A DNA stretch of 64,000 bases from NCBI GenBank assembly GCA_014872785.1, contig WKFJ01000014.1:62001-126000 (forward strand). Direction: 5' to 3'. The position numbers and the translations under genes are program-made. The notes beneath the pieces are model-generated. The model was not told the DNA's origin. It saw only the letters and a program-made list of their open reading frames with translations, and did no database searches. Below, one piece after another: positions 27,492-35,316 of the stretch (its first letter is position 1; each line of letters starts with the position of its first letter). This DNA comes from Alteromonadaceae bacterium (GTDB taxonomy: Bacteria > Pseudomonadota > Gammaproteobacteria > Enterobacterales > Alteromonadaceae).

Positions 27492-27539
27492 GAGCCTGTT
27501 GAACAAAACTTGTACCTTAAAGTTCAACAGGCTCTTTTT
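27492..27539 (+). terminator. Terminator of the macrodomain gene, built from the inverted-repeat element family
   Basis: GAGCCTGTTGAAC (27492-27504) and GTTCAACAGGCTC (27522-27534) form a perfect 13-bp stem with a 17-base loop and a following T5 run. Bases 27500-27535 match the right end of the 123-bp element at 14394-14429 at 30 of 36 positions, so this looks like an internally shortened relative that now acts as a terminator. Confidence 0.85.
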
Positions 27540-27660
27540 ATCTCTCAAAGATCAAAATCCCCATTGTGTTCGTAGACAGTCCCCAGTAGCCAAATAGTCA
27601 GGCTACCTGTATAGTTCACGCGCTTTAATTTTTAGACCAGAGAAGATAAGTTACACCCCT

Positions 27661-28434
27661 ATGCTTACCGTTATTTCACCTGCCAAAAACCTTGATTACG
27701 ACTCACCTGCAATTACCAGTGAGTTCACGCAACCCGAAATGTTATCCGATGCTGAGCAACTGATTAAACGGTGCCGCAAACTCGCGCCACAGGACATCGG
27801 TGCGCTGATGCATATTTCAGACAAGTTGTCTGTTTTGAACGCGGAGCGTTATCAATCATGGTCGTTACCTTTTGATCGTGACAATGCCAAACAAGCGGTT
27901 TTGGCTTTCAACGGTGATGTATATACTGGGCTTGACGCCAACAGCCTAAATGACAGAGAGCTAGCATTTGCGCAACAACATTTACGCATTCTCTCTGGGC
28001 TTTACGGCGTCTTAAAACCGCTTGACTTGATGCAGGCTTATCGTCTTGAAATGGGCACTAAATTAGACACCCGTCGCGGTAAAAACCTCTATGAATTCTG
28101 GGGCGAACGCATTACCAAAAATCTCAATGCGGCAATCGCTGAACAAGGTGATAACGTGGTGATTAATCTCGCCTCTAATGAATACTTTAAATCTGTTTTG
28201 CCCAAGAAGCTCAACGCAGAAATTTATGTACCTGTGTTTAAAGACAAAAAGAACGGACAGTACAAAGTTATTAGCTTTTTCGCCAAAAAAGCCCGTGGCA
28301 TGATGGCCAGATATATTATTCAAAACCAACTGACCGAAGTCGCCCAACTCAAGGCATTTGACAGTGCGGGTTATCAATATAGCGAGGCGCTAAGCAAAGG
28401 CAATGAATTAGTGTTTACTCGTGAAGAACAGTAG
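27661..28434 (+). CDS. yaaA: Peroxide stress protein YaaA (DUF328)
   Basis: A 257-residue protein of the YaaA family, which in E. coli lowers intracellular free iron during hydrogen peroxide stress and binds DNA. The recognisable parts are the N-terminal [71 protein letters not shown] (about 101-128) and the end [17 protein letters not shown]. Length is as in E. coli (258). Single gene. A short dyad, GTAGCC with GGCTAC at about 27586-27606, lies in its upstream region and may be regulatory. Confidence 0.95.
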   Translation: MLTVISPAKNLDYDSPAITSEFTQPEMLSDAEQLIKRCRKLAPQDIGALMHISDKLSVLNAERYQSWSLPFDRDNAKQAVLAFNGDVYTGLDANSLNDRELAFAQQHLRILSGLYGVLKPLDLMQAYRLEMGTKLDTRRGKNLYEFWGERITKNLNAAIAEQGDNVVINLASNEYFKSVLPKKLNAEIYVPVFKDKKNGQYKVISFFAKKARGMMARYIIQNQLTEVAQLKAFDSAGYQYSEALSKGNELVFTREEQ

Positions 28435-28469
28435 AACTGCCACTTCAAATTATTTGTTTCCAAGTTAAA

Positions 28470-28497
28470 AAATAGGGCTTTTTAGCCCTATTTTTTT
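28470..28497 (+). terminator. yaaA terminator
   Basis: AATAGGGCT, loop TTTT, AGCCCTATT and seven T: a textbook intrinsic terminator 35 bases after yaaA. Confidence 0.95.
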
Positions 28498-28637
28498 ATG
28501 CTTCTTTCAGTGTAAGTTAGCAAATAAACAAAGCGAAAACTGTCTGTTTTAATCGTTGATTCATCTCAAGTTCCCTGGATTTATTGGCAGTGTTTATCCA
28601 CCATTAAACCACGTACCGCACAGTTAAAGAGGGAATC

Positions 28638-28988
28638 ATGGATATTTATAAAATGACGGATAGCCATCTCAAGAATTTTGCTACGCCTTATCTTAAGCAG
28701 TTAGTTGCAGCTTGCAATAACAAAGATTGGGACAAATTCTCAGAACATTTTAGAGCCAGTGGCAAGACGCCAGATGCTAAAGCAAATGTGGAAAACCAGT
28801 GGGAAAATAACCCCGGTCTGTGTGCTTTCAAGCAAAACTTTGAATTTATGGGGAGCCTGCGTAAGTCGGATCATGTTGCAACAATCTGGAAAATGTACAA
28901 TGACGATACGACGGATGAAATCCTAGGGGTACTTTGTTTCGAGTATGAAAACGACGTCGTAAAAGTACACACTTATCGCGTGTTTTAG
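28638..28988 (+). CDS. Hypothetical protein, SnoaL/NTF2-like in appearance
   Basis: A 116-residue protein with a good GAGGG ribosome site. An N-terminal helix pair (LKNFATPYLKQLVAACNNKDWDKFSEHF, about 11-38) is followed by beta-rich segments (FMGSLRKSDHVATIWKMYN, EILGVLCFEYENDVVKVHTYRVF). This order of helix, then sheet, resembles small cone-shaped NTF2-like folds, but no family motif is certain. It stands alone with its own promoter region; function unknown. Confidence 0.65.
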   Translation: MDIYKMTDSHLKNFATPYLKQLVAACNNKDWDKFSEHFRASGKTPDAKANVENQWENNPGLCAFKQNFEFMGSLRKSDHVATIWKMYNDDTTDEILGVLCFEYENDVVKVHTYRVF

Positions 28989-29135
28989 TGCTATAAACGA
29001 TATTTGAATGGTTTAGTCTCGAAGAGTTACCTAGTGTCAGCTCCAAAAGTATCAATTCTTGATTTTCCGAAGTCCTCAGATGATTTGACTCACGCAAATC
29101 ATCTAATGATTCCTATACCCAAAGAAAAGCAATAC

Positions 29136-29570
29136 CTATTCGCTATAGAATTTGTGCTTAAATTTTAGTTTCTCTTTGTCATTGCCCCGCTGTACGTCAA
29201 TGTCAAAACGATAAGTCTCTTGATGCCTAAAGGGGATTACTGCTAGGTAATAGATGGCATCGCCTTCTTTGACCTGTTTAAAGCTTAGCTGTTTTGTGGT
29301 GCCCAATAGATTGGTGGCTTTACCGGTGACGGCTACCGATTGTGCAACCTGGTCTTCAGAGTTTAAAACGGAGATATTTACTAGCCCCTGATATTTACTG
29401 CGCTGCAGTTTGTATTGCTTGGCGACTTCAGGTGTCAAAAAGCTCGTATTGATAACAATATAATGCACATCCCATTCGCCAAGTGTTTTGAATTGAGCGG
29501 CATTTGCCGCTACTGAAAACAGAAGCAACGTCAGACCTGCGAAGGTAGTAAATAAGGGGGACTTTTTCAT
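29136..29570 (-). CDS. DUF4426 periplasmic protein
   Basis: A 144-residue secreted protein: a signal peptide (LFTTFAGLTLLLFSVAANAAQF, cut about residue 24) is followed by a small beta-rich domain with LGEWDVHYIVINTSFLTPEVAKQY, typical of DUF4426. Function unknown. Its ATG overlaps the yggT stop by one base, so it is translated together with YggT; this pairing is common in Alteromonadales and Vibrionales. Last gene of the yggS-proC-yggT-DUF4426 operon. Confidence 0.88.
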   Translation of the reverse strand: MKKSPLFTTFAGLTLLLFSVAANAAQFKTLGEWDVHYIVINTSFLTPEVAKQYKLQRSKYQGLVNISVLNSEDQVAQSVAVTGKATNLLGTTKQLSFKQVKEGDAIYYLAVIPFRHQETYRFDIDVQRGNDKEKLKFKHKFYSE

Positions 29571-30118
29571 TAAAAGAAAGCTCTCATCAAATCTTGGAAA
29601 AGATATTGTAAAAACTGCAACCCGATTAGCGCGATTAATATCGATAAATCGAGTCCTCCCATTGGCGGGATGATTCTACGTAAAGGCGCTAGCATGGGCT
29701 CTGTCAATTGATGCAATACGACTTCAATCGGGTTGTAGTTGCCCTGGCTCACCCAGCTTAGAATGGCTCTGATTACCAATACCCAGAACATAAGAGAAAA
29801 GATCTCTTTGACCACAATAAACACACCGCCCATAAACAATACAGCGAAGTTAAATTCGGCCACGCCTACCAGAAGGTTTAATACAGTGAGTTTCAACATG
29901 CCGACAATAAGTGCCAGTACTAGTGTTGCGGTATCAAATGATCCTATCGAGGGTAAAATTCGGCGCATAGGCGCGATGATAGGGTGGGTCGCCTTAACCA
30001 CAAACTGACTAAATGGATTGTAAAAATCGGCGCGAGCAAGCTGTAACCAAAGACGCAATAACACCACCATCAGGTATAAATCAAACAGGGTGCCGACTAA
30101 AAACTGGGCTGAATTCAT
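29570..30118 (-). CDS. YggT family integral membrane protein
   Basis: A 182-residue inner-membrane protein with two copies of the YggT domain: each has a hydrophobic helix pair and the motif NPFSQFVVKATHPIIAPMRRILP (about 34-56) or NPIEVVLHQLTEPMLAPLRRIIP (about 132-154). Members have been linked to osmotic adaptation and, in other phyla, to thylakoid or division functions; the exact role is unsettled. It sits between proC and the DUF4426 gene, in the conserved yggS-yggT neighbourhood. Confidence 0.93.
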   Translation of the reverse strand: MNSAQFLVGTLFDLYLMVVLLRLWLQLARADFYNPFSQFVVKATHPIIAPMRRILPSIGSFDTATLVLALIVGMLKLTVLNLLVGVAEFNFAVLFMGGVFIVVKEIFSLMFWVLVIRAILSWVSQGNYNPIEVVLHQLTEPMLAPLRRIIPPMGGLDLSILIALIGLQFLQYLFQDLMRAFF

Positions 30119-30126
30119 AACGTTTC

Positions 30127-30957
30127 CTAAAACAAATCTGACATTTCATTGGCTCTGTCTACTGCAGCTTGCATAGCCTCAGCAACAGTTTCCGGAAGTT
30201 TGTGTTGTTCAAACTTCGCAATTGCTTGAGCGGTTGTGCCCCCTTTAGAGGTAACTTGGGCTCTAAGCTGCGATAATTCAAGTTGTGGGTTGTGACAAAC
30301 CATTTCCGCTGCACCTAGCATGGCTTGTTGTACCATCTTTCGTGCATCTTCTGACGCAAATCCCAATTGCACCGCTTTGTTCTGCATGGCTTCTAGGAAT
30401 AAGAAAAAGTACGCAGGACTGCTACCTGCGGCGGCAATAACACCATCAATCCTGCTTTCTTCTGCTACCCAAATCGTCTCACCGGTTTGTTGCATTAAAA
30501 AGTCAGCAAGGGTTTTGTCTGCTTCCGAAACCTGCTCCGACGCATAGATGCCGCTCATGCCTTTGCCAATGGCACAAGGGGTATTGGGCATGACGCGCAC
30601 AACAGGCGCGGTGAACCCTAACATTTGTTGCAAACGGGCGACATTGATACCAGCCGCGATTGAGATGAACAGTTTTTCAGTTTGTTGAGTGTCTGGCTGA
30701 TGACCGTCAAAGTCGTCAATGACGTCCGCCATCAATTGGGGCTTAACTGCAAGCACTATCACTTCGGCAGCGGCGATGGCCTCATTGTTGTTTATGGTCG
30801 TGCGTACCCCAAACTCATCACGCAACGCATCGAGTTTTTCTGGACTACGGTTGCTGGCGATAATCTTGTCTTTGGGAAATTGGTTGTTTATCAAACCAGT
30901 GATAATGGCTCGGGTCATATTGCCCGCACCAATAAAAGCGATAGTTTTATCACTCAT
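30127..30957 (-). CDS. proC: Pyrroline-5-carboxylate reductase
   Basis: Final enzyme of proline biosynthesis, reducing pyrroline-5-carboxylate with NADPH. The 276-residue product has the N-terminal Rossmann loop IAFIGAGNMTRAIITGL, VRVMPNTPCAIGKGM in the middle and the C-terminal family signature LRAQVTSKGGTTAQAIAKFE (about 235-254). Located 8 bases before yggT and 36 bases after yggS, in a conserved operon. Confidence 0.96.
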   Translation of the reverse strand: MSDKTIAFIGAGNMTRAIITGLINNQFPKDKIIASNRSPEKLDALRDEFGVRTTINNNEAIAAAEVIVLAVKPQLMADVIDDFDGHQPDTQQTEKLFISIAAGINVARLQQMLGFTAPVVRVMPNTPCAIGKGMSGIYASEQVSEADKTLADFLMQQTGETIWVAEESRIDGVIAAAGSSPAYFFLFLEAMQNKAVQLGFASEDARKMVQQAMLGAAEMVCHNPQLELSQLRAQVTSKGGTTAQAIAKFEQHKLPETVAEAMQAAVDRANEMSDLF

Positions 30958-30993
30958 CTTTTTGTTCCTAATGCTTTTTTCTGAGCCTGTTTA

Positions 30994-31683
30994 CTAGTTT
31001 CTCTTGCCAAAAATTGCGGTGCCAACCCGTACCATTGTACTGCCATTGGCTATGGCAAGAGCAACGTCTCTACTCATCCCCATAGACAAGGTGTCCACGC
31101 TATTAAAGCGCGTTTTTAATTCAACAAAGCCAGCATGCAAGGCTCGAAACTCTTCAGCCAATGCAGTTTCGTTATCAGTATTACTAGGGATAGCCATAAT
31201 CCCTCGTAGGTGCAACCGCGAGAGCTTACTGACTTGCTCTGCATTTGTCATTAACTCTTCTAATAACATCCCAGATTTTGTTGTTTCGCCACTTATATTT
31301 ACTTGCAGACAGACATTCAGTGGCGGCATATCTTCCGGCCTGTTGTCGTTTAAGCGCGTCGCAATTTTTAGACGGTCGACGCTTTGCACCCAGTCAAAAT
31401 GTCGCGCAACGACTTTGCATTTATTTGATTGCAACGGGCCAATGAGATGCCATTCGATATCTTCGAGAGAGCTTAGTTGTTGAATCTTGTCGACGCCTTC
31501 TTGCACGTAATTTTCACCAAACAGACGCTGACCGGCCGCGTATGCTTGTTCAATCATAGTGATAGGTTTAGTCTTACTCACGGCAAGCAAACTTATATTA
31601 TTTGGCTGTCTATTAGCCGAACGCGCAGAATCCTGAATAGTTTCGAGTGCGGAATTCAATCGTTCTGCTATTGTAGTGTTCAT
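30994..31683 (-). CDS. yggS: YggS/PLPBP family pyridoxal-phosphate homeostasis protein
   Basis: Single-domain fold-type III PLP-binding protein (229 residues) that maintains vitamin B6 and amino acid balance but has no known catalytic activity. The PLP lysine is in LLAVSKTKPI (Lys about 36), with GENYVQEGVDKI, WHLIGPLQSNKCK and the phosphate-binding end GMSRDVALAIANGSTMVRVGTAIFG. It is divergent from pilT over 33 bases, the usual arrangement in gammaproteobacteria, and heads the proC-yggT operon. Confidence 0.95.
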   Translation of the reverse strand: MNTTIAERLNSALETIQDSARSANRQPNNISLLAVSKTKPITMIEQAYAAGQRLFGENYVQEGVDKIQQLSSLEDIEWHLIGPLQSNKCKVVARHFDWVQSVDRLKIATRLNDNRPEDMPPLNVCLQVNISGETTKSGMLLEELMTNAEQVSKLSRLHLRGIMAIPSNTDNETALAEEFRALHAGFVELKTRFNSVDTLSMGMSRDVALAIANGSTMVRVGTAIFGKRN

Positions 31684-31716
31684 AACCTTTAATAATTTGT
31701 TTGTTGTGGACTTTTT

Positions 31717-32760
31717 ATGGATATTACAGAACTTTTAGCCTTCAGTGTGAAGAATAAAGCCTCCGATTTACATTTATCTGCTGGTATGCCGCCTGTAATT
31801 CGCGTTGACGGTGAGATGCGCAAATTAAACATCCCGCCAATGGAAGACAAACAAGTTAAGGCACTCATTTATGAAATCATGAATGACAAGCAGAGAAAAG
31901 AGTACGAAGAAAATCTAGAAACCGATTTTTCTTTTGAAATAAAAGATTTATCGCGCTTTCGTGTAAACGCCTTTATTCAGAATCGCGGTGCAGCAGCGGT
32001 ATTAAGAACTATCCCTAGCGAAATTCTGACCCTAGACCAGCTCAATGCCCCCGATATTTTCAAACAATTAATACAGCAGCCTACGGGCATCGTTTTGGTG
32101 ACTGGTGCGACAGGTTCAGGTAAGAGTACTACCTTGGCGGCGATGATTGACCACATTAATTCTTCAAAACGCGAACATATTCTGACCATTGAAGATCCTA
32201 TCGAATTTGTGCACAAAAATAAGCTTTGTTTGGTAAGCCAGCGTGAAGTGCATAGAGATACGCACAGTTTTAACAATGCACTGCGCTCAGCGCTGCGTGA
32301 AGACCCTGATATTATTCTGGTAGGTGAGCTTCGTGACTTAGAAACTATTCGTTTAGCTATCAGTGCCGCAGAAACGGGTCACTTGGTATTTGGTACCCTG
32401 CACACAAACTCTGCCCCCAAAACCATCGACCGTATCGTAGACGTGTTCCCGGCGGAAGAAAAAGCCATGATACGCTCGATGTTATCTGAATCGATACGTG
32501 CCGTCATTTCTCAAACACTACTCAAGAAAGTCGGTGGCGGACGTGTCGCGGCACATGAAATCATGGTGGGGATTCCTGCGATACGTAACCTTATTCGCGA
32601 AGACAAGGTCGCACAGATGTATTCGGTCATACAGACGGGTCAAGCACACGGTATGCAGACGATGGATCAATGTTTACAACGGTTGGTGCAACAGGGGCTA
32701 ATTACTCCGCAAGATGCGGCCGCTAAGAGTACCAACAAGTCTGGTGGATTCGGAGGCTAG
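31717..32760 (+). CDS. pilT: Type IV pilus retraction ATPase PilT
   Basis: Hexameric secretion-type ATPase that powers pilus retraction and twitching from the cytoplasmic side. The 347 residues contain NKASDLHLSAGMPP (N-terminal), Walker A TGATGSGKSTT (about 129-139), Asp box IEDPIEFVH, Walker B DPDIILVGELRDLETI, HTNSAPKTIDRIVDVFP and the AIRNLIRE motif needed for retraction. Followed by pilU after 2 bases, the standard pair. Confidence 0.96.
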   Translation: MDITELLAFSVKNKASDLHLSAGMPPVIRVDGEMRKLNIPPMEDKQVKALIYEIMNDKQRKEYEENLETDFSFEIKDLSRFRVNAFIQNRGAAAVLRTIPSEILTLDQLNAPDIFKQLIQQPTGIVLVTGATGSGKSTTLAAMIDHINSSKREHILTIEDPIEFVHKNKLCLVSQREVHRDTHSFNNALRSALREDPDIILVGELRDLETIRLAISAAETGHLVFGTLHTNSAPKTIDRIVDVFPAEEKAMIRSMLSESIRAVISQTLLKKVGGGRVAAHEIMVGIPAIRNLIREDKVAQMYSVIQTGQAHGMQTMDQCLQRLVQQGLITPQDAAAKSTNKSGGFGG

Positions 32761-32762
32761 CC

Positions 32763-33875
32763 ATGAATTTAGATTATTACTTGAAAATGATGGTACAACA
32801 CGGTGGTTCGGATTTATTTGTCACTTCGGGTTTTCCTGTCAGTTCAAAAATCCACGGCAAAATGCGGCCACTGCAAAAAGAGCGACAAGACGATGCGGGT
32901 GCTCTCGCGATGGTTCACGAAGCCATGACACCAGAACAACAAGCAGAATTTGCCAAAACCCGAGAATGTAACTTTGCGATTGCTCGAGATGGTATTGGGC
33001 GTTTCCGTTGTAGTGCCTTTTGGCAGCGCGACCGCGCAGGGATGGTAGTACGGCGTATCGTGACTAAAATCCCCAATGCTGATGAGTTGGGATTACCCGA
33101 AGTCTTAAAAGACATCATTATGGCGAAAAAGGGATTGATACTCTTTGTTGGTGGTACCGGTACTGGTAAATCAACCTCGCTTGCGGCGTTGCTCGGTCAT
33201 CGTAACAAAAACTCGTATGGTCATATTCTTACTATTGAAGATCCCATCGAATTTGTGCATGAGCACATCAATTGCGTGGTAACACAGCGCGAGGTAGGTA
33301 TCGACACTAATTCGTTTGACGATGCGCTTAAGAGCTCGTTACGTCAGGCGCCTGATGTTATCTTGATTGGTGAGATACGATCCATGGAGACCATGGAATA
33401 CGCTATGTCCTTTGCTGATACGGGTCACTTATGCGTGGCGACATTACACGCCAACAATGCCAACCAAGCCATCGAACGTATCATGCACTTAGCACCCCCC
33501 GAAGCGCACTCGAAACTGCGTTATGATTTGAGCTTAAACATGCGCGCTATTGTGGCACAACAACTCGTGCCTACTCCTGACGGTAAAGGGCGAGTGGCGG
33601 CAATTGAAATACTGCTTAACTCACCTTTGGTGACAGATATGATTCAGCGCAGCGAAATTTCCGGCCTTAAAGATGCCATGAAAAAAGGCAAAGAAATGGG
33701 TATGCAGAATTTTGATATGGCGCTTTACGAGTTATACAAGCAAGGCAAAATTACGCTTGATATGGCGCTGCACCACTCAGATGCACCTAACGATTTGCGC
33801 TTGATGATCAAACTTGAAAGCGACGAAGGCACTAGCTTAGGTTCGCTCAGTGAAGTCACGATAGATATGGATTAA
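32763..33875 (+). CDS. pilU: PilT/PilU-family pilus ATPase PilU
   Basis: PilT paralogue (370 residues) that supports PilT-dependent retraction under load. Walker A GGTGTGKST lies at about 130-138, followed by IEDPIEFVHEHINCVVTQREVG, Walker B APDVILIGEIRSMETMEYA and ATLHANNANQAIERIMH. The C-terminal extension of about 25 residues, acidic and ending SLSEVTIDMD, is typical of PilU rather than PilT. It starts 2 bases after pilT. Confidence 0.95.
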   Translation: MNLDYYLKMMVQHGGSDLFVTSGFPVSSKIHGKMRPLQKERQDDAGALAMVHEAMTPEQQAEFAKTRECNFAIARDGIGRFRCSAFWQRDRAGMVVRRIVTKIPNADELGLPEVLKDIIMAKKGLILFVGGTGTGKSTSLAALLGHRNKNSYGHILTIEDPIEFVHEHINCVVTQREVGIDTNSFDDALKSSLRQAPDVILIGEIRSMETMEYAMSFADTGHLCVATLHANNANQAIERIMHLAPPEAHSKLRYDLSLNMRAIVAQQLVPTPDGKGRVAAIEILLNSPLVTDMIQRSEISGLKDAMKKGKEMGMQNFDMALYELYKQGKITLDMALHHSDAPNDLRLMIKLESDEGTSLGSLSEVTIDMD

Positions 33876-33904
33876 GACAGCGGGAGCGTTTTTCATTAGC
33901 AACA

Positions 33905-34198
33905 ATGATTAAATTATTTACCTCTGAGAATCGGCTGAAGGTTTGGCAAATTAAGGAAATGCTGGAAGAAGCCGGGATTCCTTGTTTCATTAAAAATGAA
34001 TACGCCATTGGTGGAGCTGGCGAGATTGCTCCATTCGATGCCTGGCCTGAAGTGTGGCTGACCGATGACGAATGGCTAAATCGCGCTGAAAAAATGGTAG
34101 CGGAGTTAGAGGTAGATGATGCCAAACCCTCCTGGGTATGCAAAGAATGCGGTGAACGCAACGAGGGAACGTTTGCTATTTGTTGGCGCTGCAATTAA
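33905..34198 (+). CDS. DUF2007 protein with C-terminal zinc ribbon
   Basis: A 97-residue protein. The first 65 residues (IKLFTSENRLKVWQIKEMLEEAGIPCFIKNEYAIGGAGEI...WPEVWLTDDEWLNRAEKMV) match the DUF2007 putative signal-transducing domain, a small PII-like alpha/beta fold. The last 25 residues have CKECGERNEGTFAICWRC, a four-cysteine zinc-ribbon. Role unknown. It follows pilU by 29 bases on the same strand and may be co-transcribed. Confidence 0.88.
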   Translation: MIKLFTSENRLKVWQIKEMLEEAGIPCFIKNEYAIGGAGEIAPFDAWPEVWLTDDEWLNRAEKMVAELEVDDAKPSWVCKECGERNEGTFAICWRCN

Positions 34199-34222
34199 CG
34201 CCAACCACTTTTCTTTTTGCGC

Positions 34223-34741
34223 CTATTTAGCACCCAAGAGGATTTTTACCGCTTTATCCAGTGAAGGGTCTTTAGGGTCAGAGGTACGGGTGATACCTAA
34301 TATTTCTCCTGAAGGGTAAACGAACAAAGTACTCGGCGTACCGCTAATACTTAACATAGAAGCAAGACTTTCTCCATCAACCGCCGTGAGTAAGTCCAGT
34401 CCTCGATTTTGCAATACCGTCTGCGGCTGCGTTCCCGGATCCTCGCGAAAGCTTACGCCGATAACTTCTAACCCTTCGCTTTTATATTGGTCTTTTAGGC
34501 GTTGTAAACCGGGTTGTAGTTTCTTGCAGTATGGACACCACGTCGCCCAGAAGTGAACAATTAAGGGGTTATTTTGAAAATCGGCAGAACCAATTTCGCT
34601 TCCGTCCTGTTTGTTCAACTGCCATTGGGGCATTATCAGTTTTTGTTCATTCGCTGTGGCTGTATCAGCGAAAAATAGTGACGAGAGAATAAGTAGATAA
34701 CGGGAGAGGCGACCCAATGAAGACATAGATAATAATTTCAT
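34223..34741 (-). CDS. TlpA-like thioredoxin-family protein
   Basis: A 172-residue exported thioredoxin-fold protein. The ATG at 34741 is used instead of the upstream TTG. An N-terminal hydrophobic stretch (LSRYLLILSSLFFADTATA, about 11-29) acts as a signal peptide or anchor. The redox motif is FWATWCPYCKKLQPGL with the CPYC pair at about 71-74, and GTPSTLFVYPSGEI has the cis-proline. Such proteins reduce periplasmic disulfides or act in cytochrome maturation; the partner is unknown. Confidence 0.88.
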   Translation of the reverse strand: MKLLSMSSLGRLSRYLLILSSLFFADTATANEQKLIMPQWQLNKQDGSEIGSADFQNNPLIVHFWATWCPYCKKLQPGLQRLKDQYKSEGLEVIGVSFREDPGTQPQTVLQNRGLDLLTAVDGESLASMLSISGTPSTLFVYPSGEILGITRTSDPKDPSLDKAVKILLGAK

Positions 34742-34814
34742 AGATAGCTGCAAAAAAACAAATGTGTTGCTATAGACAGGTGGGACTATCGAACTATTTC
34801 ACCCTGGGTTAAAT

Positions 34815-35243
34815 TTACTGATATTGGCGCTCCATCCAACTTTCAATAATTAAACAGGCCGAAACACTATCAATTTTATCTTTTTGAAGTTTCTTATAGC
34901 CACCCAGTTCGAACAGTCTGGCTTTGGCATCCGCGGTGGTAAGTCGCTCGTCACTGGTTTCAACAGGAACCTTATACTTAGCAAATAAACGGTTTGCGAA
35001 TTTTTTGGCAGCGAAGGTGACTTGTTGCGTGGTACCGTCCATGTTCAAGGGTAAGCCAACGACCACCAAATGGGGTTTCCATTCTTGATATACTGCTTCC
35101 ACAATATCCCAATTGGGGATACCGTCGGTGGCTTTTAATGCCGCGAGCGGCGAAGCCGTACCGGTAATTTCTTGTCCTACGGCAATACCTATACTTTTCG
35201 TCCCAAAATCGAAGCCCAAAAAGGTGCGATTTGCCTGTGACAT
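34815..35243 (-). CDS. ruvX: RuvX/YqgF pre-16S rRNA nuclease family
   Basis: RNase H-like protein (142 residues) of the YqgF family, involved in maturation of the 16S rRNA 5' end and formerly described as a putative Holliday junction resolvase. Signatures: [16 protein letters not shown] with the first catalytic Asp (about 11), [27 protein letters not shown] (Glu/Asp) and [13 protein letters not shown]. In many relatives it directly follows yqgE; here yqgE lies about 6 kb to the right, with three other genes between. Confidence 0.93.
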   Translation of the reverse strand: MSQANRTFLGFDFGTKSIGIAVGQEITGTASPLAALKATDGIPNWDIVEAVYQEWKPHLVVVGLPLNMDGTTQQVTFAAKKFANRLFAKYKVPVETSDERLTTADAKARLFELGGYKKLQKDKIDSVSACLIIESWMERQYQ

Positions 35244-35316
35244 GAAAATTCCTCAAATCTTTGTCTTATTTGTTAGATAAGGTATATCTTTAAAACAAAA
35301 ACAATAATGTGGTTAT

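Noticed and set aside
30975..30990. GAGCCTGTT near the end of yggS as a third copy of the inverted-repeat element
   Set aside because: Only nine bases match and there is no facing arm, so it is likely chance.
31004..31483. 159-codon plus-strand frame opposite yggS
   Set aside because: yggS is certain from its PLP-lysine motif and operon; the opposite frame is low-complexity Ser/Arg/Cys-rich.
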